DNA of 34,948 bases from Clostridia bacterium (GCA_017533425.1 JAFXIE010000049.1:1-34948), one strand, 5' to 3'; positions 8,842 through 18,080 are shown, numbered from the stretch's first letter. The notes: generated from the sequence alone by a model not told the origin. Translations and numbers: made by a program.

Positions 8842-9720
8842 ATGTACGGCTATATCCGTCCCCGCAAAAGTGAGCTGAAGGTCAGGGAGTACGAGCTCTA
8901 CCGCGCGGCCTACTGCGGTCTTTGTCACAGCCTTGCCAAGGAGTTCGGACCTCTGGCGCGCTATACGGTGAGCTACGATATGACCTTCCTGTATATGCTC
9001 GCGCAAAGGGAAGAAGACTATCCGGAGCTTTGTCTCCGCCGCTGTCCCGCCCATCCCGTACGCCGCCGCTGTGCCGCCTGCCGGATGGAGGGCGCCACGC
9101 TTTCCGCCGCGGCCACCGTGCTTCTTTTCTGCCATAAGCTGCAGGACGATATGCGGGATGAGGGCCTTGCGCGGCGCTTTGCTGCGGCAGCTCTCCGGCT
9201 GCTCTTTTCCGGCCCCTTCCGCCGGGCGAAAAAGAGATATCCCGCCCTCTCGGATACCATTCGCACACAGCTTGCCGAGCTATCCCGCCTGGAGAGGGAA
9301 GGCTGCCGCTCCCTGGATGCGGTTTCTCATCCCTTTGCCACGGTGACGGCCTCCCTTCGCGACGAATGCGGCGATCCCCGCCGGGATCGCGCCCTCGCAG
9401 AGCTTTTGTACCATGTCGGCCGCGTGGTGTATTTCACCGATGCGGCGGACGACCTGCCGGAGGATATCCGGCGCGGCCGGTTCAATCCCCTGTCTTTGCG
9501 CTTTGGTGTGAAATCGCGGGAGGAGCTTCTTTCCCACACCGAGGATTTTCACCGCCTGTGCGATGCATCCCTTGCCGCCGCGGCCTCGGCCTATCTCGAT
9601 CTTGAAAAGACGGCCTTTTCGCCGATTGTCGAAAATATACTGCTGCTCGGACTGCCTGAGGCGGTGGAAAATGCCCTTCAGGGCAGGCAGCAGACCACCA
9701 AGGAGAAAAAACATGAATGA
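8842..9720 (+). CDS. DUF5685 family protein with two Asp-rich motifs
   Basis: A 292-residue protein of unknown function. The start [20 protein letters not shown] and the [13 protein letters not shown] stretch match what I know of the clostridial DUF5685 family. It has no signal peptide and no clear membrane span; most of it looks alpha-helical. Conserved-looking cysteines cluster at residues 25, 28, 64, 68, 77 and 80 (CGLC, CPAH, CAAC), suggesting metal binding. Two Asp-rich motifs stand out: QDDMRDE (101-107) and [10 protein letters not shown] (204-213), which resemble the DDxxD and DxxED motifs of squalene/phytoene synthases in sequence, order and spacing (my inference, see findings). It overlaps the downstream J-domain gene by 8 bases, implying coupled translation. 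Confidence 0.85.
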   Translation: MYGYIRPRKSELKVREYELYRAAYCGLCHSLAKEFGPLARYTVSYDMTFLYMLAQREEDYPELCLRRCPAHPVRRRCAACRMEGATLSAAATVLLFCHKLQDDMRDEGLARRFAAAALRLLFSGPFRRAKKRYPALSDTIRTQLAELSRLEREGCRSLDAVSHPFATVTASLRDECGDPRRDRALAELLYHVGRVVYFTDAADDLPEDIRRGRFNPLSLRFGVKSREELLSHTEDFHRLCDASLAAAASAYLDLEKTAFSPIVENILLLGLPEAVENALQGRQQTTKEKKHE

Positions 9721-10312
9721 TCCCTACAGCGTGCTCGGCGTTTCTCCCAATGCCAGTGACGATGAAATCAAGCAGGCCTATCGCAAGCTTGCAAAGCAGT
9801 ATCATCCCGATGCCTATAAGGACAATCCCCTGGCAAGCCTTGCCGAGGAGAAGATGAAGGAGATCAACGAGGCCTACGACACCATCCAGAAGATGCGTGC
9901 CGGCGGCTATTCCGGCTCCTCCCGGGCAAATGCCGGCGGACAGAGCTATACCGGCAAGAATGCCGAGGTCTATGCCCGCGTGCGCTCCTGCATCAACACC
10001 CGCAATATCATGGGCGCCCAGGCGCTGCTGGACGGGGTGAGCGAGCGCGATGCCGAATGGTACTTCCTGATGGGCAGCGTCAACTATGCCAAGGGCTGGA
10101 TGGATGAGGCCTATACGAATTTCCAGACGGCGGTCAATATGAACCCCGGAAATCCCGAGTATCAGAATGCTCTGCGCCGCATGTCCTCCCGCACCGGCGC
10201 ATACCGAACCGCCCGCACAAGCTCTGCCAGCGGCTGCGACATCTGCGGCAATCTTCTCTGTGCCGACTGCCTGTGCGAATGCCTGGGCGGCGACCTGATC
10301 CCCTGCTGTTAG
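9713..10312 (+). CDS. J-domain protein with TPR-like segment and Cys-rich tail
   Basis: This 199-residue protein starts with a J-domain (1-62) containing the HPD tripeptide at 31-33 that stimulates DnaK ATPase. A Gly/Ser-rich linker (63-82) follows, then helices resembling one tetratricopeptide repeat (about 114-148, [19 protein letters not shown]), and a tail with eight cysteines (175, 178, 183, 186, 188, 190, 198, 199). The middle and C-terminal zinc/substrate domains of true DnaJ are absent, so it is a specialised co-chaperone, not the housekeeping DnaJ. The ribosome site AAGGAG is at 9700-9705. Client and partner are unknown; the overlap with DUF5685 suggests that protein or its product as a candidate. 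Confidence 0.88.
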   Translation: MNDPYSVLGVSPNASDDEIKQAYRKLAKQYHPDAYKDNPLASLAEEKMKEINEAYDTIQKMRAGGYSGSSRANAGGQSYTGKNAEVYARVRSCINTRNIMGAQALLDGVSERDAEWYFLMGSVNYAKGWMDEAYTNFQTAVNMNPGNPEYQNALRRMSSRTGAYRTARTSSASGCDICGNLLCADCLCECLGGDLIPCC

Positions 10313-10316
10313 TCCG

Positions 10317-10856
10317 ATGCAGACGGGAAAAACCTCCGCAGGGCAGATGGCCCTGGGCGGCGTTTTATCGGCGCTCATTGTTGCGCTGCTCTATTTTGCC
10401 GGCATCAGCGAGGTGGCGAGCCTCTCGGTGCTGGCTGCCGCCGGTCTCATTCTTTGCCTGTGTGTGCTGGAATGCGGCATCCGCTATGCCGCCGTCAGCT
10501 ACGCGGCAACGGCAATTTTATCCCTCGTTCTCTGTGCGGATAAGATCACTGCCTTCTTTTATATCACTTTTTTTGGCATATATTCCATCCTGAAGGCTGT
10601 CTTTGAGATGAAAATCCGCCAAAGAGTTGCAGAATGGCTGCTGAAATTCGGCTGCTTTAATCTTTCTCTTCTGGCGATGCTTGTGATCTCAAAGCTCCTG
10701 GTGGCTGATCTTGGCATACTTACAAAGCTTCCATGGTTTGCTTGGGCCGGAGGCTGGATCCTTCTGAACGGCGTATTTCTTCTCTATGATATCGCCATCA
10801 CCCGGGTGATCACCTTCTATGCCTTCCGTCTGCGCAGACGGCTTTTCCGAAAATAA
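10317..10856 (+). CDS. Small integral membrane protein of unknown function
   Basis: The 179 residues consist mainly of hydrophobic helices: about five or six membrane spans (for example residues 11-27, 32-49, 55-70, 76-92, 108-128 and 138-160), ending in the basic tail RLRRRLFRK. The short N-terminus and the MALGGVLSALIVALL opening faintly recall substrate-binding (S) subunits of ECF transporters, but no defining motif is visible, so no function is assigned. It begins 4 bases after the J-domain gene stop and is probably the third gene of the 8842-10856 operon. No clear ribosome site precedes the ATG, consistent with coupling. Confidence 0.75.
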   Translation: MQTGKTSAGQMALGGVLSALIVALLYFAGISEVASLSVLAAAGLILCLCVLECGIRYAAVSYAATAILSLVLCADKITAFFYITFFGIYSILKAVFEMKIRQRVAEWLLKFGCFNLSLLAMLVISKLLVADLGILTKLPWFAWAGGWILLNGVFLLYDIAITRVITFYAFRLRRRLFRK

Positions 10857-10881
10857 ACTGCCTAAAGAGGTATTTGCAGAT

Positions 10882-11757
10882 ATGATCAATTCCATGACGG
10901 GTTTTGGCCGCGCCCAGCGCACCGTGGCCGGAAAGACCTTTACGGTTGAGCTCAAAAGCGTCAACCACCGCTATTTTGACTGCACAGTCAAGGTGCCCCG
11001 CGCCTGGAGCTATGCCGAGGAGCCCCTCAAGGCGCTGCTCTCCAAGCGCATCTCCCGCGGAAAATGCGAGCTCTATCTCACCGTCGATTCCCACGGTGCC
11101 GAGGTAGCCGTGACCCTCAACCGCCCGGTTGTCGATTCCTACCTCCTGGCGCTGCGGGAGCTTCGGGATACCTGCAGCCTGAAGGACGACATCTCCGTCA
11201 TGTCTGTTGCGCGGCTTCCCGATGTCTTTACCCTGACGGCGGCCAAGGAGGATGCGGAGGAGACCCTCGCGGCCATTCTTTCCGTGGCCGAGGAGGCGGT
11301 GGATGCCTTCTGCGCCATGCGCCATACCGAGGGTATTCGCCTGGCGGAGGATATTCTCGGCCGCAGCGCCGGCCTGCGGGAAATGGTTTCCGCCGTGGAG
11401 CTGCAGTCGCCGAAGGTTGTTTCCCAGTACCGGGAAAAGCTGGAAAACCGCATCCGCGAGATCCTCGGCGGCGCCAATGTTGACGAGGGAAGACTTCTGA
11501 CCGAGGCAGCTCTTTTTGCCGATAAGACGGCGGTGGATGAGGAGACCGTGCGCCTGCGCAGCCACCTTGATCAGCTGGACGATATGCTCCGCTCCGATGC
11601 GGCGGTCGGCCGCAAGCTGGATTTCCTCGTGCAGGAGATCAACCGCGAGACCAACACCATCGGCTCCAAGTGCAACGATCTTACCATCGGCCAGACGGTG
11701 GTTGATATGAAGGCAGAGATCGAAAAGATCCGCGAGCAGGTCCAAAATATCGAATAA
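10882..11757 (+). CDS. yicC: YicC family endoribonuclease
   Basis: Member of the YicC/YloC family, described as endoribonucleases that join mRNA and small-RNA decay. It opens with the family hallmark [11 protein letters not shown], continues through [10 protein letters not shown], and ends with the C-terminal domain (DUF1732) carrying [21 protein letters not shown]. It has 291 residues, which is normal. The start at 10882 is preceded by AAAGAGG (10864-10870); an in-frame ATG at 10819 lies inside the preceding membrane-protein gene and is rejected. It is followed by remA, gmk and rpoZ, the canonical Firmicute neighbourhood. Confidence 0.95.
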   Translation: MINSMTGFGRAQRTVAGKTFTVELKSVNHRYFDCTVKVPRAWSYAEEPLKALLSKRISRGKCELYLTVDSHGAEVAVTLNRPVVDSYLLALRELRDTCSLKDDISVMSVARLPDVFTLTAAKEDAEETLAAILSVAEEAVDAFCAMRHTEGIRLAEDILGRSAGLREMVSAVELQSPKVVSQYREKLENRIREILGGANVDEGRLLTEAALFADKTAVDEETVRLRSHLDQLDDMLRSDAAVGRKLDFLVQEINRETNTIGSKCNDLTIGQTVVDMKAEIEKIREQVQNIE

Positions 11758-11771
11758 GTGAGGATATCCGC

Positions 11772-12029
11772 ATGAAGCTTGTCAATATCGGCTTTGGCAA
11801 TATGGTGGCCGCCGCCCGCATTGTTGCCGTCATCGGCCCCGATTCCGCCCCAGTCAAGCGCATGATCGCCGAGTCCCGCGATCGCGGCGATCTCATCGAT
11901 GCCACCTATGGCCGCCGTACCCGCTCGGTCATCCTGACCGACAGCGGCAACATCGTCCTCTCCGCCATCCTTCCCGAGACGGTGGCCAGCCGTCTGGAGG
12001 AAGAGGATACGGAGGCGCAGAATGGCTGA
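11772..12029 (+). CDS. remA: RemA-like regulatory protein (DUF370)
   Basis: An 85-residue protein of the RemA family, known in Bacillus subtilis as a DNA-binding activator of biofilm-matrix genes. The typical core is visible: [20 protein letters not shown], then SAPVKRMI and [20 protein letters not shown], which is nearly invariant in the family. It lies between yicC and gmk as in most Firmicutes and overlaps gmk by 8 bases. Whether it controls matrix genes in this organism cannot be told from the window. Confidence 0.93.
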   Translation: MKLVNIGFGNMVAAARIVAVIGPDSAPVKRMIAESRDRGDLIDATYGRRTRSVILTDSGNIVLSAILPETVASRLEEEDTEAQNG

Positions 12030-12627
12030 CGGCATTAAGCTCATCATCTCCGGCCCCTCCGGCGCCGGAAAGGGAACGGTCATCGCCCGCCTGATCGAAC
12101 GGCTGGAGGCACTTTCCGAGGCCTATTATCTCTCCATCTCCATGACCACCCGCTATATGCGGGAGGGGGAGACCGACGGCGTTTCCTACTATTTCACCGA
12201 TAAGGCGAAGTTTGAGGCGCTGCTTGCGCAAAAAGGACTCCTGGAGCACAATGTCTACAACGGCGAGTATTACGGCACCCCCGCCGCCCCGGCAGAGGAG
12301 GCCTTTGCCGCCGGAAAGATCGTTCTTTTTGACATTGATATCAACGGCGGCCGGCAGATCCGCGAAAGATATCCCGACGCCGTCACCTGTTTTCTCATTC
12401 CCCCCGCCTTCTCCCAGCTGGAAAAGCGGCTGCGCGGGCGCGGTACGGAGTCGGAGGATAAAATCCGCCACCGCATTGACATCGCCCGGGGCGAATATGC
12501 CGCCGCTGCGGATTACGATTATGTTATCGTCAATGACACCATTGATGACGCGGTGGAGGAGATCCTCGCCGTGGTGATGGCGGAGCGCTGCAGGATGTGC
12601 CGCAGAAAGCCCCTGCTGTCCATCTGA
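12022..12627 (+). CDS. gmk: Guanylate kinase
   Basis: Phosphorylates GMP to GDP with ATP, feeding GTP, dGTP and (p)ppGpp pools. The P-loop GPSGAGKG is at residues 11-18; the GMP-binding part includes [17 protein letters not shown], and the lid region has [16 protein letters not shown]. The 201 residues match the family. Its start overlaps the remA end by 8 bases, indicating coupled translation. Confidence 0.96.
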   Translation: MADGIKLIISGPSGAGKGTVIARLIERLEALSEAYYLSISMTTRYMREGETDGVSYYFTDKAKFEALLAQKGLLEHNVYNGEYYGTPAAPAEEAFAAGKIVLFDIDINGGRQIRERYPDAVTCFLIPPAFSQLEKRLRGRGTESEDKIRHRIDIARGEYAAAADYDYVIVNDTIDDAVEEILAVVMAERCRMCRRKPLLSI

Positions 12628-12635
12628 TTTTTGGA

Positions 12636-12641
12636 TATAAT
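12636..12641 (+). promoter_or_regulatory. Possible -10 element upstream of rpoZ
   Basis: A perfect TATAAT lies in the 49-base AT-rich gap between gmk and rpoZ. The matching -35 region (around 12613-12619) is poor, so this may be a weak or activator-dependent internal promoter that lets rpoZ-priA be expressed apart from gmk. Confidence 0.45.
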
Positions 12642-12676
12642 ACAAATTTACATATCAATTTTGGAGGAAAACCCCT

Positions 12677-12874
12677 ATGATGCTCTATCCCACCCTTGAT
12701 GAACTGACCGCCAAGGTCGGCAACCGTTTCTATCTTGTCAATTATATCGCCTCCCGTGCCCGCGCCGTTGTCCGCGATTATAATGACCGCGGCGAGAAGC
12801 TTGACGAAAAGCCCGTCAAGATCGCCCTGCAGCAGCTGGCGGACAACGAATTTTCCGGCGAGAAGCGCGATTAA
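12677..12874 (+). CDS. rpoZ: RNA polymerase omega subunit
   Basis: Small subunit that helps assemble beta' into RNA polymerase. At 65 residues it is short but within the clostridial range; YPTLDELTAKVGNRFYLVN and ASRARAV match the omega core, and EKPVKIALQQLADNEF is the C-terminal helix. GGAGG at 12663-12667 gives 9-base spacing to the ATG at 12677; the adjacent ATG at 12680 is possible. The position between gmk and priA supports the call. Confidence 0.92.
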   Translation: MMLYPTLDELTAKVGNRFYLVNYIASRARAVVRDYNDRGEKLDEKPVKIALQQLADNEFSGEKRD

Positions 12875-12886
12875 ACCCATACGGAT

Positions 12887-15322
12887 ATGACGGCAAACAT
12901 CGCGAAGGTCTGTGTGTCCGCCGCGAAATATGAGTTTGACCGCCCCTATGATTACTTCATTCCCACCGGCATGCGGGATATCCTGCAGCCGGGTATGCGG
13001 GTCATGATCCCCTTCGGCACGGGAAACCGCAAGGTGGAGGGCATGGTGCTTTCCACCGCCTTCCGGGAGGAGCTTACGGGCGTTAAGCCCGTGTTTTCGC
13101 TGCTGGATCGGGAGCCCATTCTCAGCCCGGAGGGCATTCGCCTGGCGCTGTGGATGCGGGAAACCTGCTTCTGCACCGTCTATGACGCCATCCATGCCAT
13201 TCTTCCGTCCTTTCTCGGCATCATCCTCTCCTGCAGGTATACCCTTGCGGAGAAAGCGGCCTGCGAAACGGAGGAGGAATGTGCCGTGCGGGATTATCTG
13301 CGGCTGCACGGCAGCGCCGAAGGCGCATCCATCCTCGCCGCACTGGATATCCGGGAAGGTGCGCGCCTGCTTCGGCATATGACCGAGGCCGGTATGCTCA
13401 CCGAGGAGGATTCTAGCCGCCGCAAGGTTCGGGAAAGTATGCAGAAAACCCTGCGCATCGCCGATGAGGATGCCGCCGAGCGCTTTCTCTTTTCGGCGGG
13501 ACGCGCCCAGGAAAACCAGTGCATCGTTCTGCAGTTTCTCCTCTCGGCAGGAGAGAGTACCCCCGCGGAGATCCGCTACAACACCGGGCTTGGCGACTCT
13601 CCGGTGCAGACCCTGGTTCGCAAAGGGCTTCTCAAACGCGGTGAGCGCCGCGTGATGCGAATCCCGACGGAGCTCATGCCCGAGGGTCCGCAGCTGCCCA
13701 TTCCCCCTTTAAGTGAAGAGCAGCAGGAAGTCTTTTCCGCGCTCAAGGAGCTGAGCTTTTCCGGCGAGGCGCACTGCGCCCTGCTGGAGGGTATCACCGG
13801 CAGCGGGAAAACCCTCGTTTATCTGCATCTGATTTCGGAAACCCTGGCGGCGGGCAAGTCGGCCATCCTGCTGGTGCCGGAGATTTCCCTGACGCCGCAG
13901 CTCATCAGCCGTTTTGTTTCCCATTTTGGCCGCCGTGTGGCGGTGCTGCACTCCGGCCTTTCGGATGGGGAGCGATATGATCAGTGGCTTTCCGTTCGGG
14001 ATGGCGAGGCGGATGTGGTCATCGGAACCCGCTCGGCGATTTTTGCACCCCTGAAGGATCTCGGCCTCATCATTCTCGACGAGGAGCAGGAATACAGCTA
14101 TAAATCCGCCGAAACACCTCGTTATCATGCCCGCGAGGTGGCAAAATGGCGGGTTATGCACCATGAGGCGCTGCTGCTTCTCGGCAGCGCAACCCCCTCG
14201 GTGGAGTCGGCCTACTTTGCCCGCACGGGACGGTATGGCCACTTCCGGTTGAAACATCGCTATTCCGAGGCCGGACTTCCCTCGGTGATCATTGCCGATA
14301 AGAAGGAGGATCTCCGGGAGGGGCGAAACGACCCCATCGGACGGCTTCTTTTGGAGCGCATTGCCGCCACCGCCGGGGACGGACACCAGTCCATCCTCTT
14401 TCTCAACCGCAGAGGCCGCAACAAGCGCATCTTCTGCACCGAATGCGGCGAAAGCCTGCAGTGTCCCCGCTGCAGCGTCACGGCATCCTACCATTCCGCG
14501 AATGGGCGCCTGATGTGTCACACCTGCGGTTGGTCTAGCCCCATGCCATCCCTTTGTCCCGTCTGCGGAAGCCGCCACCTGGAATCCGACCGGGCGGGAA
14601 CGCAGATGGTGGTGGAACAGCTGGCGCGGGATCTGCCGGAAATCGGCGTTCTGCGCATGGATGCCGATTCCACGCAAGGCGCCGAGGGGCATGAGGAGCT
14701 GCTGCGCCGCTTCCGGGAGGATAAGATCCCCATCCTGGTGGGCACGCAGATGGTGGCCAAGGGGCTTGACTTTGAGAATGTCACCCTTTCCGCCGTGCTG
14801 GATGCCGACATGGGCGGTATGAGCGAGGACTTCCGCGCAAACGAGCGGTGCTTTTCTCTCATGACCCAAGTCGCCGGCAGATCCGGTCGCGGCAGTACCC
14901 CCGGCGAGGCCGTGATCCAGACGCTCATGCCGGAAAACGAGGTCATTTGCCTTGGCGCACGGCAGGATTATGACGGCTTCTATACCATGGAGATCCAGTC
15001 CCGCGAGGCGCTGCGCCTGCCCCCCTTTTACGATCTTTGCGTGCTCACTTCTTCATCGGAGGATGAGCGCGTCGCCCTTGCCGCCCTGAATTTTGCAAAA
15101 GCACGGCTCCGGGAGCTGCTCCCTGCCGGTGCGGCCGAGCTCATCGGCCCCGCTCCGGCAAGCGTTTCCCGCATCAACAACCGCTATCGCTTCCGTCTCA
15201 CCCTCCGCATGCACGCAAGCCGTGAAATCCGAAAGGCGATCTCGGCGGCACTGTGCGAGATTCGCACCGACAAACGCTTTTCCCGCGTCCTCGTGACGGC
15301 GGATATAAATCCATACGAATAA
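12887..15322 (+). CDS. priA: Primosomal protein N', replication-restart helicase
   Basis: 3'-5' superfamily 2 helicase that recognises abandoned forks and reloads the replisome. The 811 residues contain an N-terminal DNA-binding domain (AKYEFDRPYDYFIP), the P-loop GITGSGKT (about residue 302), a Walker B of the form DEEQ (about 398) where DEEH is common, and eight zinc-binding cysteines between about residues 517 and 561 (CTECGESLQCPRC, CHTCGW, CPVCG). The C-terminal helicase motifs include VGTQMVAKGLDFENV and QVAGRSGRG. It starts 12 bases after rpoZ without a strong ribosome site (ACGGAT only), so it may be coupled and weakly expressed. Confidence 0.97.
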   Translation: MTANIAKVCVSAAKYEFDRPYDYFIPTGMRDILQPGMRVMIPFGTGNRKVEGMVLSTAFREELTGVKPVFSLLDREPILSPEGIRLALWMRETCFCTVYDAIHAILPSFLGIILSCRYTLAEKAACETEEECAVRDYLRLHGSAEGASILAALDIREGARLLRHMTEAGMLTEEDSSRRKVRESMQKTLRIADEDAAERFLFSAGRAQENQCIVLQFLLSAGESTPAEIRYNTGLGDSPVQTLVRKGLLKRGERRVMRIPTELMPEGPQLPIPPLSEEQQEVFSALKELSFSGEAHCALLEGITGSGKTLVYLHLISETLAAGKSAILLVPEISLTPQLISRFVSHFGRRVAVLHSGLSDGERYDQWLSVRDGEADVVIGTRSAIFAPLKDLGLIILDEEQEYSYKSAETPRYHAREVAKWRVMHHEALLLLGSATPSVESAYFARTGRYGHFRLKHRYSEAGLPSVIIADKKEDLREGRNDPIGRLLLERIAATAGDGHQSILFLNRRGRNKRIFCTECGESLQCPRCSVTASYHSANGRLMCHTCGWSSPMPSLCPVCGSRHLESDRAGTQMVVEQLARDLPEIGVLRMDADSTQGAEGHEELLRRFREDKIPILVGTQMVAKGLDFENVTLSAVLDADMGGMSEDFRANERCFSLMTQVAGRSGRGSTPGEAVIQTLMPENEVICLGARQDYDGFYTMEIQSREALRLPPFYDLCVLTSSSEDERVALAALNFAKARLRELLPAGAAELIGPAPASVSRINNRYRFRLTLRMHASREIRKAISAALCEIRTDKRFSRVLVTADINPYE

Positions 15323-15343
15323 TTTTGCCAGGAGGAAACTACT

Positions 15344-15802
15344 ATGGCTATCCGTGAAATCCTCACAAAGGAAAATGAACTTCTCTCCAAAACCTGCCAT
15401 AAGGTGACCGTTTTTGACCGCCGGATGTGGACGCTGCTGGACGATATGGCCGAAACCCTGAAGGATTCCGGCGGCGTCGGCCTTGCCGCACCGCAGATCG
15501 GCATCATGCGCCGCGTATTCATCATGGATGACGGCGAGCGAATCTGGGAGTTTATCAACCCCGAAATTCTCGAGGCCTCCGACTATCACGAGGTTCCCGA
15601 GGGCTGCCTCTCGCTTCCCGGCGAGCAGGGCATGGTCAGCCGCCCCAATTATGTCAAAATCCGCGATATGTCCCGCGATTCCGAGCCCTTTGAGGCGGAG
15701 TTTACCGGCCTGATGGCCCAGTGCGCCCAGCACGAGAATGATCATCTGGACGGCATTCTCTTTGATTCCAAGATCTGCGGCCCCATTCCCGAAGAGGACT
15801 GA
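15344..15802 (+). CDS. def: Peptide deformylase
   Basis: Iron or zinc hydrolase that removes the formyl group from N-terminal Met of new proteins. All three active-site motifs are present: GVGLAAPQ (about 46-53), EGCLS with the metal-binding Cys (about 87), and QHENDH supplying two histidines and the catalytic Glu (about 128-133). It has 152 residues. AGGAGG precedes the ATG at good spacing. It sits just before fmt, the enzyme that adds the formyl group; the two are joined in one operon as in most bacteria. Confidence 0.97.
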   Translation: MAIREILTKENELLSKTCHKVTVFDRRMWTLLDDMAETLKDSGGVGLAAPQIGIMRRVFIMDDGERIWEFINPEILEASDYHEVPEGCLSLPGEQGMVSRPNYVKIRDMSRDSEPFEAEFTGLMAQCAQHENDHLDGILFDSKICGPIPEED

Positions 15803-15811
15803 GCGGACGGA

Positions 15812-16753
15812 ATGAAGATTCTCTTTTTCGGAACGCCGGATTTTGCCGCGCCCTGCCTTGCGGCTCTGCTGGATGCGGGGTATGAGGTTGTGGGTGCCGT
15901 ATCCCAGCCCGACAAGCCCCAGGGGCGCAGCATGAAGCTCATGCCGACCCCCGTCAAGGCGCTGGCCGAAAGCCGCGGGGTTCCCGTCTTTCAGCCCGAT
16001 CGCCTCAAGGAGGGTCAGCTTCGCGAAACTCTGGAGCAGCTGCAGCCCGATCTCTGCGTGGTTGTGGCCTACGGCAAGATTCTGCCCGACTATATTCTGG
16101 ATTTTCCGAAGTACGGCTGCATCAATGTCCACGGCAGTCTCCTGCCGCGCTGGCGCGGCGCCGCACCCATCCAGTGGGCAGTGCTTGCGGGGGATAAGAT
16201 CACCGGCGTGACCACCATGCACATGGATCGAGGGCTGGATACCGGCGATATCATCGACGTGCAGACCACCGAGATCGGTGCGCATGAAACTGCGGGTGAG
16301 CTTTTTGACCGGCTTGCGGCCATGGGCGCGCGCCTTTTGTGCGACACGGTGGCAAAAATTGCCGCCGGAGTGGCTACAAGAACCCCGCAGCCTGCGGAGG
16401 GTGCCTGCTATGCCTCCATGCTCTCCCGCGATATGGCCGTCATTGACTGGAATCGCTCGGCGGATGCGCTGGATTGTTTTGTGCGGGGTATGAACCCCTG
16501 GCCGGTGGCGTATACCACCCTGAACGGCGCACCGGTGAAGATTTTTGCCTGCGAGCCTGTTGCGTGCGATGGTAAAACCGAACTTCCCGGCACCGTGCTT
16601 TCCGCCGGAGGGGACGGAATTGTCGTCTCCTGCGGACATGGAGCTCTGCGCATCACCGAGCTGCAGGCTCAGGGCGGCAAGCGCATGCCGGCATCGGTTT
16701 ACTGCAACGGCCATAAGCTTCCCGCCGGAACCCGCTTCGGTGAATGGGCATGA
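15812..16753 (+). CDS. fmt: Methionyl-tRNA formyltransferase
   Basis: Formylates initiator Met-tRNA using 10-formyl-tetrahydrofolate. The N-terminal domain opens with MKILFFGTPDFAAP; the folate and catalytic region has the conserved HGSLLPRWRGAAPIQ and TTMHMDRGLDTGDI; a C-terminal OB-like domain follows (about residue 205 onward). The 313 residues match the family. It lies 9 bases after def and overlaps rsmB. The folate donor is connected to folD further downstream in this window. Confidence 0.97.
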   Translation: MKILFFGTPDFAAPCLAALLDAGYEVVGAVSQPDKPQGRSMKLMPTPVKALAESRGVPVFQPDRLKEGQLRETLEQLQPDLCVVVAYGKILPDYILDFPKYGCINVHGSLLPRWRGAAPIQWAVLAGDKITGVTTMHMDRGLDTGDIIDVQTTEIGAHETAGELFDRLAAMGARLLCDTVAKIAAGVATRTPQPAEGACYASMLSRDMAVIDWNRSADALDCFVRGMNPWPVAYTTLNGAPVKIFACEPVACDGKTELPGTVLSAGGDGIVVSCGHGALRITELQAQGGKRMPASVYCNGHKLPAGTRFGEWA

Positions 16754-18072
16754 CCGCACCCGATCATGCCCGCGAGGCGGCCCTCTCGGCGCTCTTTTCC
16801 TGGGACCGAGAGGGGGAATTTGCCGACCTTGCCATAAAGAATGTCCTGGCGCGGTATAAGCTTTCCCCGCGGGATGCGGCCTTTGCCACCAGGCTCTTTT
16901 ATCAGACGGTGGAGATGCGCATATATCTGGATTACCGCATTGCCCGCCATTCCAGCATGAAGCTGAAGAAGCTTCATCCCGCAGTGCTGGAAATTCTGCG
17001 GCTGGGCGCCTGTCAGATCCTGCTGATGGATTCGGTGCCCGATTCTGCGGCGGTCAACACATCCGTAGCCCTCTGCCACGGACGGAAGATGTCCCGCGTG
17101 TCCGGCATGGTCAATGCCATCCTGCGCAAGCTCTGCGCGGAAGGGGAGATCTCGATGGAGGGTGAGGGCGCGGAGGCGCTGTCTCTGCGCTACAGCCACC
17201 CGCTGTGGCTCGTGGAATGCTATTTGGCGGAATTCGGCCCGGAGGATACGGAAAAGATCCTCGCGGCAAACAATTCCGCACCGCCGGTTTCACTGCGCAC
17301 AAATACACTGAAAACGACACCGGAGGCACTTTGCGACGCGCTTTCTCGCGAAGGGGTTACATATATGCAGGATGCGGATATCCCCATCTGCGGCACGCTG
17401 GCCGATTCCGGCAGGATCGATGAGCTTGCAGCCTTTCATGCCGGCCATTTCGCCGTGCAGGACAAGGCATGTGTTGCCTCCATTTTAGCCGGTGATCCGA
17501 GGCCGGGGATGAAGGTGCTGGATCTTTGCTCCGCCCCCGGCGGAAAGAGCCTTTGCGCCGCCGCGCTGATGGAGGGGAGAGGTGAGATCCTTGCCTGCGA
17601 TCTCCATCCCCACCGGGTGGAGCTCATCTCCCGCAATGCCGAGCGCATGGGCGCGGGCATCATTTCGGCCGAAGTGCGCGATGCCTCCGTCTTTGATCCC
17701 GCGCTTGTTGAAAAATTTGACCTGGTCATCTGCGACGTTCCCTGCTCGGGTCTTGGCGTTATCGGCAAGAAGCCCGATCTGCGCTATAAGGATCCGGAGG
17801 ATTTTGCCGCCCTGGAGGCCTTGCAGCTTGCAATTGCCCGTAATGCGGCGCGCTATGTTGCTCCCGGTGGCAGAATGGTCTATTCCACCTGCACGCTGCG
17901 CAGCGCAGAGAACAGCAGGATCGTATCCTCCCTGTGTGAGGAGTTTCCGAGCCTTTCCCGCCGTCCCTTCCGGGTATCGCAGCGCATCTATTCCGATTCC
18001 GGCGAGCTGACCTTACTTCCGCATATCCACGGAACGGACGGATTCTACTTTGCAATTCTTGAAAAGAGGTAA
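16750..18072 (+). CDS. rsmB: 16S rRNA (cytosine-967-C5)-methyltransferase RsmB
   Basis: SAM-dependent methyltransferase acting on 16S rRNA. The N-terminal NusB-like RNA-binding domain (about 1-140, with EAALSALFSWDREGE and VNAILRKL) is followed by the Rossmann methyltransferase: SAM motif LDLCSAPGGKSL (about 257), catalytic Cys in CDVPCSGLG (about 331) and the second Cys in YSTCTL. The start at 16750 forms an ATGA overlap with the fmt stop; ATG 16744 is an alternative two codons longer. There is no own ribosome site, so coupling is expected. Confidence 0.95.
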   Translation: MTAPDHAREAALSALFSWDREGEFADLAIKNVLARYKLSPRDAAFATRLFYQTVEMRIYLDYRIARHSSMKLKKLHPAVLEILRLGACQILLMDSVPDSAAVNTSVALCHGRKMSRVSGMVNAILRKLCAEGEISMEGEGAEALSLRYSHPLWLVECYLAEFGPEDTEKILAANNSAPPVSLRTNTLKTTPEALCDALSREGVTYMQDADIPICGTLADSGRIDELAAFHAGHFAVQDKACVASILAGDPRPGMKVLDLCSAPGGKSLCAAALMEGRGEILACDLHPHRVELISRNAERMGAGIISAEVRDASVFDPALVEKFDLVICDVPCSGLGVIGKKPDLRYKDPEDFAALEALQLAIARNAARYVAPGGRMVYSTCTLRSAENSRIVSSLCEEFPSLSRRPFRVSQRIYSDSGELTLLPHIHGTDGFYFAILEKR

Positions 18073-18080
18073 TTTCGAAA

